A stretch of DNA of 64,000 nt. Source: Actinomycetes bacterium (GTDB lineage: Bacteria; Actinomycetota; Actinomycetes; Actinomycetales; Demequinaceae). The notes beneath the pieces are model-generated. The model was not told the origin of the DNA. It worked only from the letters and a program-made list of their open reading frames with translations, and made no database searches. Made by a program: the position numbers and the translations under genes. Of the stretch, positions 37,307 to 44,635 are shown piece after piece. The DNA lies in NCBI GenBank assembly GCA_023411615.1, contig JAEYOR010000010.1, positions 124,001 to 188,000 of the forward strand, read 5' to 3'. Each line of letters begins with the position of its first letter. Position 1 is the first letter of the stretch.

Positions 37307-37810
37307 TTAAGACCGGCGCCAGAACAATGGGGGTCGGCCGTCAGGAATCCCAACTGGGCGCACCAGATTCATCGCGATGTTGTCGCTCTTGATGACGAAG
37401 TCAAGTGACTCGTAGAGTTCCCGACCCACCGGCGTTGCGTGAAGCTCGATGACGCGCACTCCACGAGCGTCACACGCCTGGATCAGCGATTCCATCACAG
37501 CGCGGGCAAACCCACGACGCTGGTACGGCGGCGCGGTCGACACCCATTGGATGTACGCGATATTGGTTGCGGAAACGCCTGGCTGCGGCAAACGCGGCGA
37601 GATGTTTGCAAGGCCACAACTCGCGAGCTCGCCATTGTCACCGTCGACCACCACTCCGAGGAGGTCATTACCAAGACGTGTTGCCACGAGCGACTCCGCG
37701 TACGGGCGCCAATCGGCATGGGGCTCGTTGCCCACCGCGGTGTACATCAACGCGCCGAGCCGCACAATCTCGGGCGCATCGGCGATCGTCGCCTCGCGGA
37801 CGAGAACCAC
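37307..37810 (-). CDS. GNAT family N-acetyltransferase
   Basis: 167 residues from the GTG at 37810, which is four bases after the stop of the upstream membrane protein and preceded by AAGG. The GNAT fold is seen as VREATIADAPEIVRLG at the start, IQWVSTAPPYQRRGFARAVMESLI (acetyl-CoA motif A, Q/RRGxA) and VIELHATPVGRELYESLDF at the end. The substrate is unknown. It is translationally coupled to the small membrane protein. Confidence 0.85.
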   Translation of the reverse strand: MVLVREATIADAPEIVRLGALMYTAVGNEPHADWRPYAESLVATRLGNDLLGVVVDGDNGELASCGLANISPRLPQPGVSATNIAYIQWVSTAPPYQRRGFARAVMESLIQACDARGVRVIELHATPVGRELYESLDFVIKSDNIAMNLVRPVGIPDGRPPLFWRRS

Positions 37811-37814
37811 GGCC

Positions 37815-38150
37815 TTACCAGATGCTTGCGATGGTGATGTTCGCCACCGTGAGAACCACGATGGCGGCCATGATCGGTGCGCGCACGTCGCGACGCGACG
37901 CGTTCTCGGCAAGCCCAGCGATGGCCAGCGCGACAAGCAGCTTCACGGCCAACTTGGCGGGATTAGCCTCATCATCCACGAAGGCGAGGATCGCAAGCAC
38001 CACGCCTGACAGCACTTGGAAACGAGCACTCCACACCAAAATCGCCCTGAAGGTCTTCGCGCCCTTGATCCACGTGCCGATGGCACCAACCAGCACGAGA
38101 ATGGCGCCAATTGAGTGAGCGATAGCGAGGATCTTCTGAGTGGTATCCAC
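37815..38150 (-). CDS. Four-helix membrane protein, unknown function
   Basis: 111 residues from the GTG at 38150, which has AAGGAG five bases upstream; a longer reading frame to 38210 lacks a ribosome site. Four hydrophobic segments are visible (IAHSIGAILVLVGAIGTW, FQVLSGVVLAILAFV, LAVKLLVALAIAGLA and IMAAIVVLTVANITIA). The layout resembles small cytochrome-like or DUF2269-type membrane proteins but no family was assigned. It is immediately upstream of the GNAT gene and divergent from the EamA transporter. Confidence 0.75.
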   Translation of the reverse strand: MDTTQKILAIAHSIGAILVLVGAIGTWIKGAKTFRAILVWSARFQVLSGVVLAILAFVDDEANPAKLAVKLLVALAIAGLAENASRRDVRAPIMAAIVVLTVANITIASIW

Positions 38151-38220
38151 AAGGACTCCTTGGTCGGTTATTCCACCTGATAGTACCGGGGCACGTGCCA
38201 ATACCAGCATTCTCGCCGCC

Positions 38221-38226
38221 TACTCT
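38221..38226 (+). promoter_or_regulatory. -10 element TACTCT of the EamA gene (leaderless)
   Basis: TACTCT, six bases (GAGCAC), then ATG 38233. Confidence 0.45.
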
Positions 38227-38232
38227 GAGCAC

Positions 38233-39237
38233 ATGACCCAAGGAGCACGCTCCGCAAGGCGCGGCGTCGCATTCGCGCTGCTCGCGGCGCTGTTGTTCGG
38301 GATCAACGGATCAATGTCGAAAGTCGTCATGGCGTCAGGCATCACTGCCGAACAACTCACCTGGATCCGCGCGACCGCAACTTTTCTCATCGCTGGAATC
38401 TACGTGGCGAGCTTTCAGCGCTCAGGTCTGCGTGTGACGTGGCGCCGATTGGGTGCGTACGCCGCCCTCGGCATCGCCGGGCTGGCAATGGTGCAATGGC
38501 TCTACTCAATATCGATTCGTGAGTTGCCCGTAGGCGTCGCTCTGTTGTTTGAGTACACGGCAGTCATCATCATCGCGCTTGTCGCCACCTTCGTCTTCCG
38601 CGAGCGTGTCCATCGGCGCCTTTGGATCGCAATCGCGCTTGTCCTGACGGGCCTCGCGATTGTCGCGGAAGTGTGGGACTCCTCCCTCAGCCCTCTCGGC
38701 GTCGCCGCTGGTCTGGCTGCCGCTGTCGCTTTCGCTTGGTATTTCCTCGGCGGCGAGCGTCTCATGGCGCATACGCACCCCATCACCGCGACATTCTGGG
38801 CCGCGGCCTTCGCGTCGGCGCTGTGGACTGCGATGTCGCGCTGGTGGCACATCGATATGAGCGCCATTGTCGGTTCCGTGTCACTCAGTGGATCGCTCGC
38901 TGATGTGCACATACCGATGTGGGTGGCGCTCGCCTGGATCGCCGTGCTCGGCGGCTTTGTCCCGTTCATGCTGATCTTTGCCGCGATGCGCCACGTCAGC
39001 GCGACGATGGCGGGCCTCATCGCCACATCTGAGGTGGTTTTCGCCTTCGCCGTGGCATGGGTATGGCTGGACGAAGCGTTGAGCACGGTGCATCTTGTCG
39101 GTGCCGGTCTTGCGTGCATCGGAATCGCGATCGGCCAAACGTCACGCAAGGAGCCTGGCGAGACTGTCGCGGGGCCGGGCGGCTCACCCGGCGTTCCAGT
39201 GGTCCCCGCGCCCTCTCCGCTGGCCGAGCAGAATTAG
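38233..39237 (+). CDS. EamA/DMT family transporter
   Basis: 334 residues from the ATG at 38233. Ten membrane segments form two EamA repeats; the first begins FALLAALLFGINGSMSKVVM and the second at about residue 155 (LGVAAGLAAAVAFAWYFLGG). The C-terminal tail is glycine- and proline-rich. Members export amino acids or other metabolites; the substrate here is not predictable. The start follows TACTCT by six bases. Its stop shares TTAG with the yciI stop on the other strand. Confidence 0.88.
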   Translation: MTQGARSARRGVAFALLAALLFGINGSMSKVVMASGITAEQLTWIRATATFLIAGIYVASFQRSGLRVTWRRLGAYAALGIAGLAMVQWLYSISIRELPVGVALLFEYTAVIIIALVATFVFRERVHRRLWIAIALVLTGLAIVAEVWDSSLSPLGVAAGLAAAVAFAWYFLGGERLMAHTHPITATFWAAAFASALWTAMSRWWHIDMSAIVGSVSLSGSLADVHIPMWVALAWIAVLGGFVPFMLIFAAMRHVSATMAGLIATSEVVFAFAVAWVWLDEALSTVHLVGAGLACIGIAIGQTSRKEPGETVAGPGGSPGVPVVPAPSPLAEQN

Positions 39238-39533
39238 GGGCGCGTCGGATTGTTCGACAAGTCCCCCACCACGGTGTGCCATGGCGTCACCGTGTAGTCG
39301 AGGATGAGACCCGCATCACGGTACGGATCTGTGCGCGCGAACTCATGCACGAGCTCGGGATCGTCGACGTCAAAGACGATGACACCTTCGCTCATCGGGT
39401 CACCCGCACCACCCGCAAGGAGGATGCGACCGGCATCCGCCTCGTCCCATAGCGCCTTGAGGTGAGCGGCGCGATACGGCGCCCGCCTTTCGGCGACGTC
39501 CGCCACGTAGGTGTATCTCAGCAAGTAGTGCAT
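39234..39533 (-). CDS. YciI-like protein
   Basis: 99 residues, the ferredoxin-like YciI/YCII fold (HYLLRYTYVADVAERRAPYR, HLKALWDEADAGRILLAGGAGD, GVIVFDVDDPELVHEFARTDPY). The conserved His/Asp pair of the family is present (H24 region and D-rich loop). Biochemical function is uncertain. Its ATG overlaps the rpoD stop by one base (TGATG), so its translation is coupled to the sigma factor. It meets the EamA gene tail to tail with a four-base overlap. Confidence 0.87.
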   Translation of the reverse strand: MHYLLRYTYVADVAERRAPYRAAHLKALWDEADAGRILLAGGAGDPMSEGVIVFDVDDPELVHEFARTDPYRDAGLILDYTVTPWHTVVGDLSNNPTRP

Positions 39534-40801
39534 CAGTCGAGGTAATCCCGCAGCACCTGAGAACGGCTCGGATGACGTAACTTCGACATCGTCTTGGACT
39601 CAATCTGGCGAATACGCTCACGCGTCACACCGAACACTCGGCCAATTTCATCGAGAGTCTTCGGCTGGCCGTCGGTCAGGCCGAAGCGCATACCGACGAC
39701 ACCCGCCTCGCGGTCGCTCAGGGTGTCCATCACTTTGCTCAATTCCTCTTGAAGCAACGTGAAGCCAACCGCGTCCGCGGGCACGACCGCCTCGGAGTCC
39801 TCGATGAGGTCTCCGAACTCACTGTCACCGTCCTCACCCAACGGGGTGTGGAGCGAAATCGGCTCGCGCCCGTACTTCTGGACCTCGACGACCTTTTCAG
39901 GTGTCATGTCGAGTTCCTTGGCGAGCTCTTCAGGCGTGGGTTCGCGGCCAAGATCCTGGAGCATCTGGCGCTGCACACGGGCAAGCTTGTTGATCACTTC
40001 GACCATGTGCACGGGAATGCGGATGGTGCGCGCCTGATCGGCCATGGCACGCGTTATCGCCTGCCGAATCCACCATGTGGCATACGTCGAGAACTTGTAG
40101 CCCTTGGTGTAGTCGAACTTCTCGACGGCGCGGATCAGGCCGAGGTTGCCCTCTTGGATGAGATCAAGGAAGAGCATGCCGCGCCCGGTGTAGCGCTTAG
40201 CGAGGCTCACGACGAGACGGAGGTTGGCCTCAAGAAGATGATTCTTGGCGTGACGGCCGTCATTCGCGATCCATTCAAGTTCGCGGCGCAACTTGGGGGT
40301 GAGCTTGTCGCCGGCCGCCAGCTTCTCTTCCGCGAAAAGGCCCGCCTCGATGCGCTTTGCCAAGTCAACTTCTTGCTCGGCGTTGAGGAGCGCGACCTTG
40401 CCAATCTGTTTGAGGTAGTCCTTCACAGGGTCGGCGGTCGCACCGGCTGTGACGACTTGCTGGGCGGGCGCATCGTCGTCCTCACCTGTGATGACAAACC
40501 CCGCGCGGTCGTCGGGTTCAGCCTCCGCGTCCTCGGCTTCCACGTCCTCGTCAGGAATCTCGGTCGCGTCTGCGTCGTCGGCGACGTCCACCGCCTCGTC
40601 CAGATCGGTCGACTCGTTCTCCACCGTCTCCTCGGCCTTTGTGCCCTTGGCGCGCTTTGCTGACGTTTGCTTGGCGCTGGCCTCGACACCAGTCGACTCC
40701 GAAGCGGCGGTGGCTGTAGACGTGGTGTCCTCTTTCTCTGCAGCGGATGAACGGCGACTGTTGCGGGGCTTTGTAGTCGAGCCGGAACGGTCAGGCGACA
40801 C
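39533..40801 (-). CDS. rpoD: Primary sigma factor SigA/RpoD (HrdB-like)
   Basis: 422 residues. An acidic, low-complexity N-terminus (about 1-125) precedes region 1.2 (DPVKDYLKQIGKVALL), region 2 (NLRLVVSLAKRYTGRGMLFLDLIQEGN, EKFDYTKGYKFSTYATWWIRQAI), region 3 and region 4 (VFGVTRERIRQIESKTMSKLRHPSR) at the C-terminus. It directs RNA polymerase to vegetative promoters. The GTG at 40801 has AGAGGA six bases upstream. TACAAT (40866-40871) and TTGACA (40879-40884) lie upstream on the minus strand but only seven bases apart, so they do not form one standard promoter. Confidence 0.97.
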   Translation of the reverse strand: MSPDRSGSTTKPRNSRRSSAAEKEDTTSTATAASESTGVEASAKQTSAKRAKGTKAEETVENESTDLDEAVDVADDADATEIPDEDVEAEDAEAEPDDRAGFVITGEDDDAPAQQVVTAGATADPVKDYLKQIGKVALLNAEQEVDLAKRIEAGLFAEEKLAAGDKLTPKLRRELEWIANDGRHAKNHLLEANLRLVVSLAKRYTGRGMLFLDLIQEGNLGLIRAVEKFDYTKGYKFSTYATWWIRQAITRAMADQARTIRIPVHMVEVINKLARVQRQMLQDLGREPTPEELAKELDMTPEKVVEVQKYGREPISLHTPLGEDGDSEFGDLIEDSEAVVPADAVGFTLLQEELSKVMDTLSDREAGVVGMRFGLTDGQPKTLDEIGRVFGVTRERIRQIESKTMSKLRHPSRSQVLRDYLD

Positions 40802-40948
40802 GGGTGTCCTCTCGAGCGATTCTTGGGGGACTGCCGCGGCCTTGTGCCGCTTGCAAATCCATTAAATTGTAGCGCCCTTGTCAACGTGCAGCACCCGCGC
40901 GATGTGCCCGCCACCCGTTTACGTGGGGACTTATCCGCTTTGTCCGCG

Positions 40949-41986
40949 TTAAGCCACCCGTAGCCACCCGGGTGGCATGTTCACTTCGAGAGCCGCGGCG
41001 ATGAGTTCTGCCAGACGATAACCCGGTTCCGCATCGAGCGACGCCGTGACGGCGGCCTCCGCGGCTTCCAGATCGCCGGTCCACCAGCGCGCGATCGCGA
41101 TGATCGCGTATGCGGCACCGAGCACTTCCGGGCACACCCACGCGATGTGCTCCGCAAGTGCGATCGCCGCCTCGAGATCTTCTTGCGGAGGGTGAAGAGG
41201 GTCGTCGATGCCGATCATCCGCGCTAGAGCTTCTCTCACCCCAGTTTCATCTGCGTCACACAGTCGATTGGCGACCTCGTGTTCGCCGGGAACGAGGTTG
41301 ATGACAATGGCGTCGCGCACTGCGGTGTCCCGCAAGCCAGCCGCAAGTCGCCCGATGTGCGACGCTCGCGGCATGTTGCCCCTCTTCATGAGAATGTGAG
41401 CGGCGCGCCACATGTTCAGCATGTGCTGTCGCCACCCGCTTGACACAGCACGCTGTGCGTTGATTTCTCGTCGAAAGGCCTCTCGCGCAGGCTTTCGCAC
41501 CTGTCGCGGGACCGTCGGCGCCAAGCGGTGCGAACCGGACTGGGACGCCCCCGTCGAACCATAACGAGTCATCGGGTTTGGCGGGGCTGGCGGAAGCGCC
41601 CGCCCGAGACGCGGGCAGCATGCGAGATCGTCACAATCTGGTGACCGATAGCGTCCCGCGGTGACCACCCACGTGTCGGAGACGTCGAAAGCACCGCGAA
41701 GGCCGTCACGCAAGTAATTGAGCGCCTGTGGACTGTGCTCACGCTCACTGAACGCGATGATGACGAGGCTGTGGGCACCCGCTCTTGCCAAATGCCCTGT
41801 GCATTCCCGCGCCACAGCGCGCGCGGCGTCTGCGTGTGCACATGCGTCAAGATCTACGCGGGCCACGGGCGACAGTTCTCCTCGCGTCCCAATCCCCACG
41901 ATGACGAGTGATTCATGCGGCACCGCGCCGAGGAGTGTCGGAATGGCGGCGAGCATGTCACCGGGGCTCTTCAGCAAGCGTGTCAT
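40949..41986 (-). CDS. DUF4192 domain protein
   Basis: 345 residues. The N-terminal part has LLKSPGDMLAAIPTLLGAVPHESLVIVGI, the mark of DUF4192, and the C-terminus has alpha-helical TPR-like stretches (HPPQEDLEAAIALAEHIAWV, EVLGAAYAIIAIARWW). Function is unknown. It is upstream of rpoD on the same strand, separated by 147 bases, and divergent from the prenyl synthase. The ATG has GGTGGAG upstream. Confidence 0.85.
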   Translation of the reverse strand: MTRLLKSPGDMLAAIPTLLGAVPHESLVIVGIGTRGELSPVARVDLDACAHADAARAVARECTGHLARAGAHSLVIIAFSEREHSPQALNYLRDGLRGAFDVSDTWVVTAGRYRSPDCDDLACCPRLGRALPPAPPNPMTRYGSTGASQSGSHRLAPTVPRQVRKPAREAFRREINAQRAVSSGWRQHMLNMWRAAHILMKRGNMPRASHIGRLAAGLRDTAVRDAIVINLVPGEHEVANRLCDADETGVREALARMIGIDDPLHPPQEDLEAAIALAEHIAWVCPEVLGAAYAIIAIARWWTGDLEAAEAAVTASLDAEPGYRLAELIAAALEVNMPPGWLRVA

Positions 41987-42040
41987 TGCTCCACCGTGCC
42001 GTCGGTCAGCCTCGATCCTCGTCTAGGGTCACCGCCGTTG

Positions 42041-42052
42041 GGGAAGATTCCC
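42041..42052. repeat. Palindrome GGGAA-GA-TTCCC in a divergent promoter region
   Basis: A 12-base inverted repeat with perfect 5-base arms lies between the DUF4192 gene and the prenyl synthase gene, 55 and 72 bases from their starts. It may be an operator. Confidence 0.4.
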
Positions 42053-42111
42053 TAAAAGGAGACGATGGGGACAACGTCACGACGCCGCACGCGCGACGTC
42101 AGCGCCCGGCC

Positions 42112-42117
42112 TAGGGT
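42112..42117 (+). promoter_or_regulatory. -10 element TAGGGT of the prenyl synthase gene (leaderless)
   Basis: TAGGGT, six bases (TGAGCC), then ATG 42124. No separate ribosome site is needed for this start. Confidence 0.55.
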
Positions 42118-42123
42118 TGAGCC

Positions 42124-43194
42124 ATGAATTCTCCCGCCGCCCGCGCCCGCATCGATGAGGCCGTTTCAATCGCGCTCGAGAATCTTCGCGCTGACCTCGG
42201 CCCCGTAGGCGTGGCCGCCAATGACGTGCTCGAGCCGCTTGCGCGCCTTGCGTCACGCGGTAAGCGAATGCGCGCGGCTCTTCTCATCGCCGCACACCAC
42301 GCCTCCGGAGGCACCGAAGCCGACGTCGCGGTGCGGGTAGCGGCTGCACTCGAGTTGTTCCAAACCGCCGCCTTGATTCATGACGACGTCCTCGATCGGT
42401 CGGACACTCGCCGCGGAATGCCGTCTGTGCACCGCGCACTGGAAGCGCGGCACGGCGTCAACGCCTTCGAAGGGGACGCGGAACGCTACGGGATCAACGG
42501 TGCGATTCTCACGGGCGACCTCAGCCTCATGGTGTGTCTTGGGGAAGTAGCGGTCGCCTGCGCGGGCTTGCCTGGCAGCGTGGGCGGTTCCGTGGCGCAA
42601 CGTTTTCGCGCAATGGCGACGTTGTGCACTGCGGGTCAGTACCTCGACATTCGGCTGGCCGCAACGCCGGTAGCCGCGGCAGCCTCACAACGCGACGACA
42701 TCGTGGCCGTCATGCGATCAAAGACTGCCTCGTACACAACCGAGGGGCCCCTCGCCCTGGGAGCCGCCATCGCGGGCCTCTCGACGGCCGACGTAGATGC
42801 GTGGGCGGCCGCTGGCGTCCCCCTTGGCATTGCCTTCCAGTTGCGCGACGACCTGCTTGGCGTCATTGGTGATGTCGAGGTCACCGGCAAACCTGCGGGG
42901 GACGACCTTCGGGAAGGAAAGAAGACCGTAGTGCTCGCCGAGGCGCTGAGGCGGGCCACGCCAGCGGGACGAACAGCGATTCTCGCGGTAGCCGGCGTGC
43001 CCAACGCTACGGACGCGGATGTCACCGTCGCGATCGACGCGGTGGTCACGTCGGGCGCTGTCGACGCCGTTGAAGCTGACATCTCTCGCTATGGCGAGCA
43101 TGCACGGAGCGCCCTCGACGCACTCACGTCAGCGACCGGAGCAGGCGACATGCTCAGCACGCTTGTCGACGAGGTCCTCAACCGCGACGCCTAG
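42124..43194 (+). CDS. Polyprenyl diphosphate synthase (trans-isoprenyl synthase)
   Basis: 356 residues. The first aspartate-rich motif is IHDDVLDRSDTRRG, preceded by two alanines at the chain-length positions; the second is FQLRDDLLGVIGD. The GKRMRAALLI region binds the allylic or isopentenyl diphosphate. The family condenses isopentenyl diphosphate to geranylgeranyl or longer all-trans chains for menaquinone and carotenoids. Small residues before the first motif favour a long product, but this is inference. It corresponds in position to idsA2 (Rv2173). Confidence 0.9.
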   Translation: MNSPAARARIDEAVSIALENLRADLGPVGVAANDVLEPLARLASRGKRMRAALLIAAHHASGGTEADVAVRVAAALELFQTAALIHDDVLDRSDTRRGMPSVHRALEARHGVNAFEGDAERYGINGAILTGDLSLMVCLGEVAVACAGLPGSVGGSVAQRFRAMATLCTAGQYLDIRLAATPVAAAASQRDDIVAVMRSKTASYTTEGPLALGAAIAGLSTADVDAWAAAGVPLGIAFQLRDDLLGVIGDVEVTGKPAGDDLREGKKTVVLAEALRRATPAGRTAILAVAGVPNATDADVTVAIDAVVTSGAVDAVEADISRYGEHARSALDALTSATGAGDMLSTLVDEVLNRDA

Positions 43195-43203
43195 AGCGCG
43201 ACT

Positions 43204-43545
43204 CTAGAACAGCGTCTGGGCCGCTCGCCGCACGGGCGCGCGCTTGCCACTTCGCAATGCGGCGAGCGGGCTCTCACCCAGTTCTTCGTTCTCGGCGACG
43301 AGCCACTCGGCGATCTCATCATCGGAGAGCCCTGCGTCAGCAAGGAGGATGATGGTGCCGCGAACCGTCGACAACACCTCCGGACCGTCCTCACCCGTGA
43401 TGAGTTGTCCGGCTGGCAGGTACAGCGCGCTGTTGTCTCCGCGCCTTGCCGCTACCAAATGACGCTCGCGCAAGAGTTCGCGGACCTGAGAGATCGAAAC
43501 CTTCAATGCATCGGCATACTCGGGGACGGTCATCCACTCATTCAC
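43204..43545 (-). CDS. Rv2175c-family DNA-binding protein
   Basis: 113 residues. An N-terminal winged helix-like domain (TVPEYADALKVSISQVRELLRERHL) is followed by a conserved C-terminal half (VRGTIILLADAGLSDDEIAEWLVAENEELGESP). Rv2175c of M. tuberculosis binds DNA and is phosphorylated by the neighbouring kinase PknL. Here the PASTA kinase lies one gene away (44.6 kb), so a kinase-regulator pair is plausible. It converges with the prenyl synthase gene, nine bases apart. Confidence 0.85.
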   Translation of the reverse strand: MNEWMTVPEYADALKVSISQVRELLRERHLVAARRGDNSALYLPAGQLITGEDGPEVLSTVRGTIILLADAGLSDDEIAEWLVAENEELGESPLAALRSGKRAPVRRAAQTLF

Positions 43546-43669
43546 GTCGTCAGCCTAGCGACCACCGTAGCGGTTGTGCTCCGCGCCAAATCGGCTTACA
43601 GTCGCAATAGTCCCATTTGTCACTTTAGTCACACTGACATCAAGGTGAACAGGTTGTGAGGTCGTCGTC

Positions 43670-44578
43670 ATGAACCGCAGAAGTTTTCGATTTCGTCTTG
43701 TAGCGGCAACCGGTGCCGCCCTCAGCCTCTCACTTTGGGCCGTGCCAGCACATGCGGACGAGTACGTCGTCAAGCCCGGTGACACCGTGTGGGATCTCGC
43801 GCAACGCCACGGCGTCAGCGTCGACGACATTGCGTCCGCCAATGCGCTCGCAGACCCCTCGTTCATTCGCATTGGCGCGCGCTTGATCATTCCTGCGCCA
43901 GTCGCACCTGAGACGTCGCCACCAACCACTGCCGCAGCCACGTCGACGCATACTGTCAAGACCGGCGACACGCTGTGGGATCTCGCGCAAAGGTATGGCA
44001 CCTCCGTTGACGCGCTCGCCGCGCTCAACTCCATTGCCAATCCGGCGCTCATTCGAATCGGGCAGATCATCGTCGTCCCCGGCCAGCCCACAGGTCTCGT
44101 GGGAGACACGTTCCTTGGGCGGACTTATCCAGCCGACGTCGTTGCCTCCGCGAATACGAATAAAGCCGCTCTTGACGCGATGGCGGTACCGAGCCGCGAT
44201 GAGATGCAACAACTCGTCATCGACACCTCCGTCGCGATGGGCGTGGACCCGGCACTCGCCCAGGCGGTCGCGTACCAGGAGTCAGGCTTCAATCAGCGTG
44301 CAGTGTCGCCAGCAAACGCAATCGGCTGTATGCAGGTCATCCCCACGTCAGGCGAGTGGGCGTCTGGAATGGTCGGCAGAGATCTCAACCTGCTCGATGC
44401 ACACGACAACGTTGAAGCAGGCGTCGCGATATTGCGCCATCTCCTTGAACGAAACGACCTCGAGACCGCGATTGCCAGCTACTACCAGGGCGAACGATCC
44501 GTTCGATCCCGTGGAATGAACGCCGACACGGTTCTGTATGTCGATTCCGTACTGGCCCTGGTCGACCGTTTTGCGTAG
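43670..44578 (+). CDS. Secreted LysM protein with lytic transglycosylase domain
   Basis: 302 residues. A signal peptide ends at AHA (about residue 29). Two LysM domains follow (EYVVKPGDTVWDLAQRHGVS, THTVKTGDTLWDLAQRYGTS), with a threonine-rich linker. The C-terminal SLT-like domain has AQAVAYQESGFNQRAVSPANA (catalytic E in the QESGF motif), GCMQVIPTSGEWA and AILRHLLERNDLETAIASYYQG. It should bind peptidoglycan and cleave glycan strands outside the membrane. The stop abuts an ATG in frame with the kinase gene. Confidence 0.9.
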   Translation: MNRRSFRFRLVAATGAALSLSLWAVPAHADEYVVKPGDTVWDLAQRHGVSVDDIASANALADPSFIRIGARLIIPAPVAPETSPPTTAAATSTHTVKTGDTLWDLAQRYGTSVDALAALNSIANPALIRIGQIIVVPGQPTGLVGDTFLGRTYPADVVASANTNKAALDAMAVPSRDEMQQLVIDTSVAMGVDPALAQAVAYQESGFNQRAVSPANAIGCMQVIPTSGEWASGMVGRDLNLLDAHDNVEAGVAILRHLLERNDLETAIASYYQGERSVRSRGMNADTVLYVDSVLALVDRFA

Positions 44579-44623
44579 ATGACCACCGGCGTGGGGCCAC
44601 CCGTGTCACCGCGAGGCGCCGCC

Positions 44624-44629
44624 TATGAT
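44624..44629 (+). promoter_or_regulatory. -10 element TATGAT of the PASTA kinase gene (leaderless)
   Basis: TATGAT, six bases (GTGAAG), then GTG 44636. It lies 46 bases after the stop of the LysM gene, so the kinase may have its own promoter. Confidence 0.5.
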
Positions 44630-44635
44630 GTGAAG

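Noticed and set aside
40866..40884. TTGACA and TACAAT upstream of rpoD as a promoter
   Set aside because: They are only seven bases apart, too close to work as -35 and -10 of one vegetative promoter.
43546..43669. Cyclic di-AMP (ydaO-type) riboswitch before the LysM gene
   Set aside because: Such riboswitches precede some actinobacterial cell-wall hydrolases, but the 124-base leader lacks the conserved core sequences and is short for that class.
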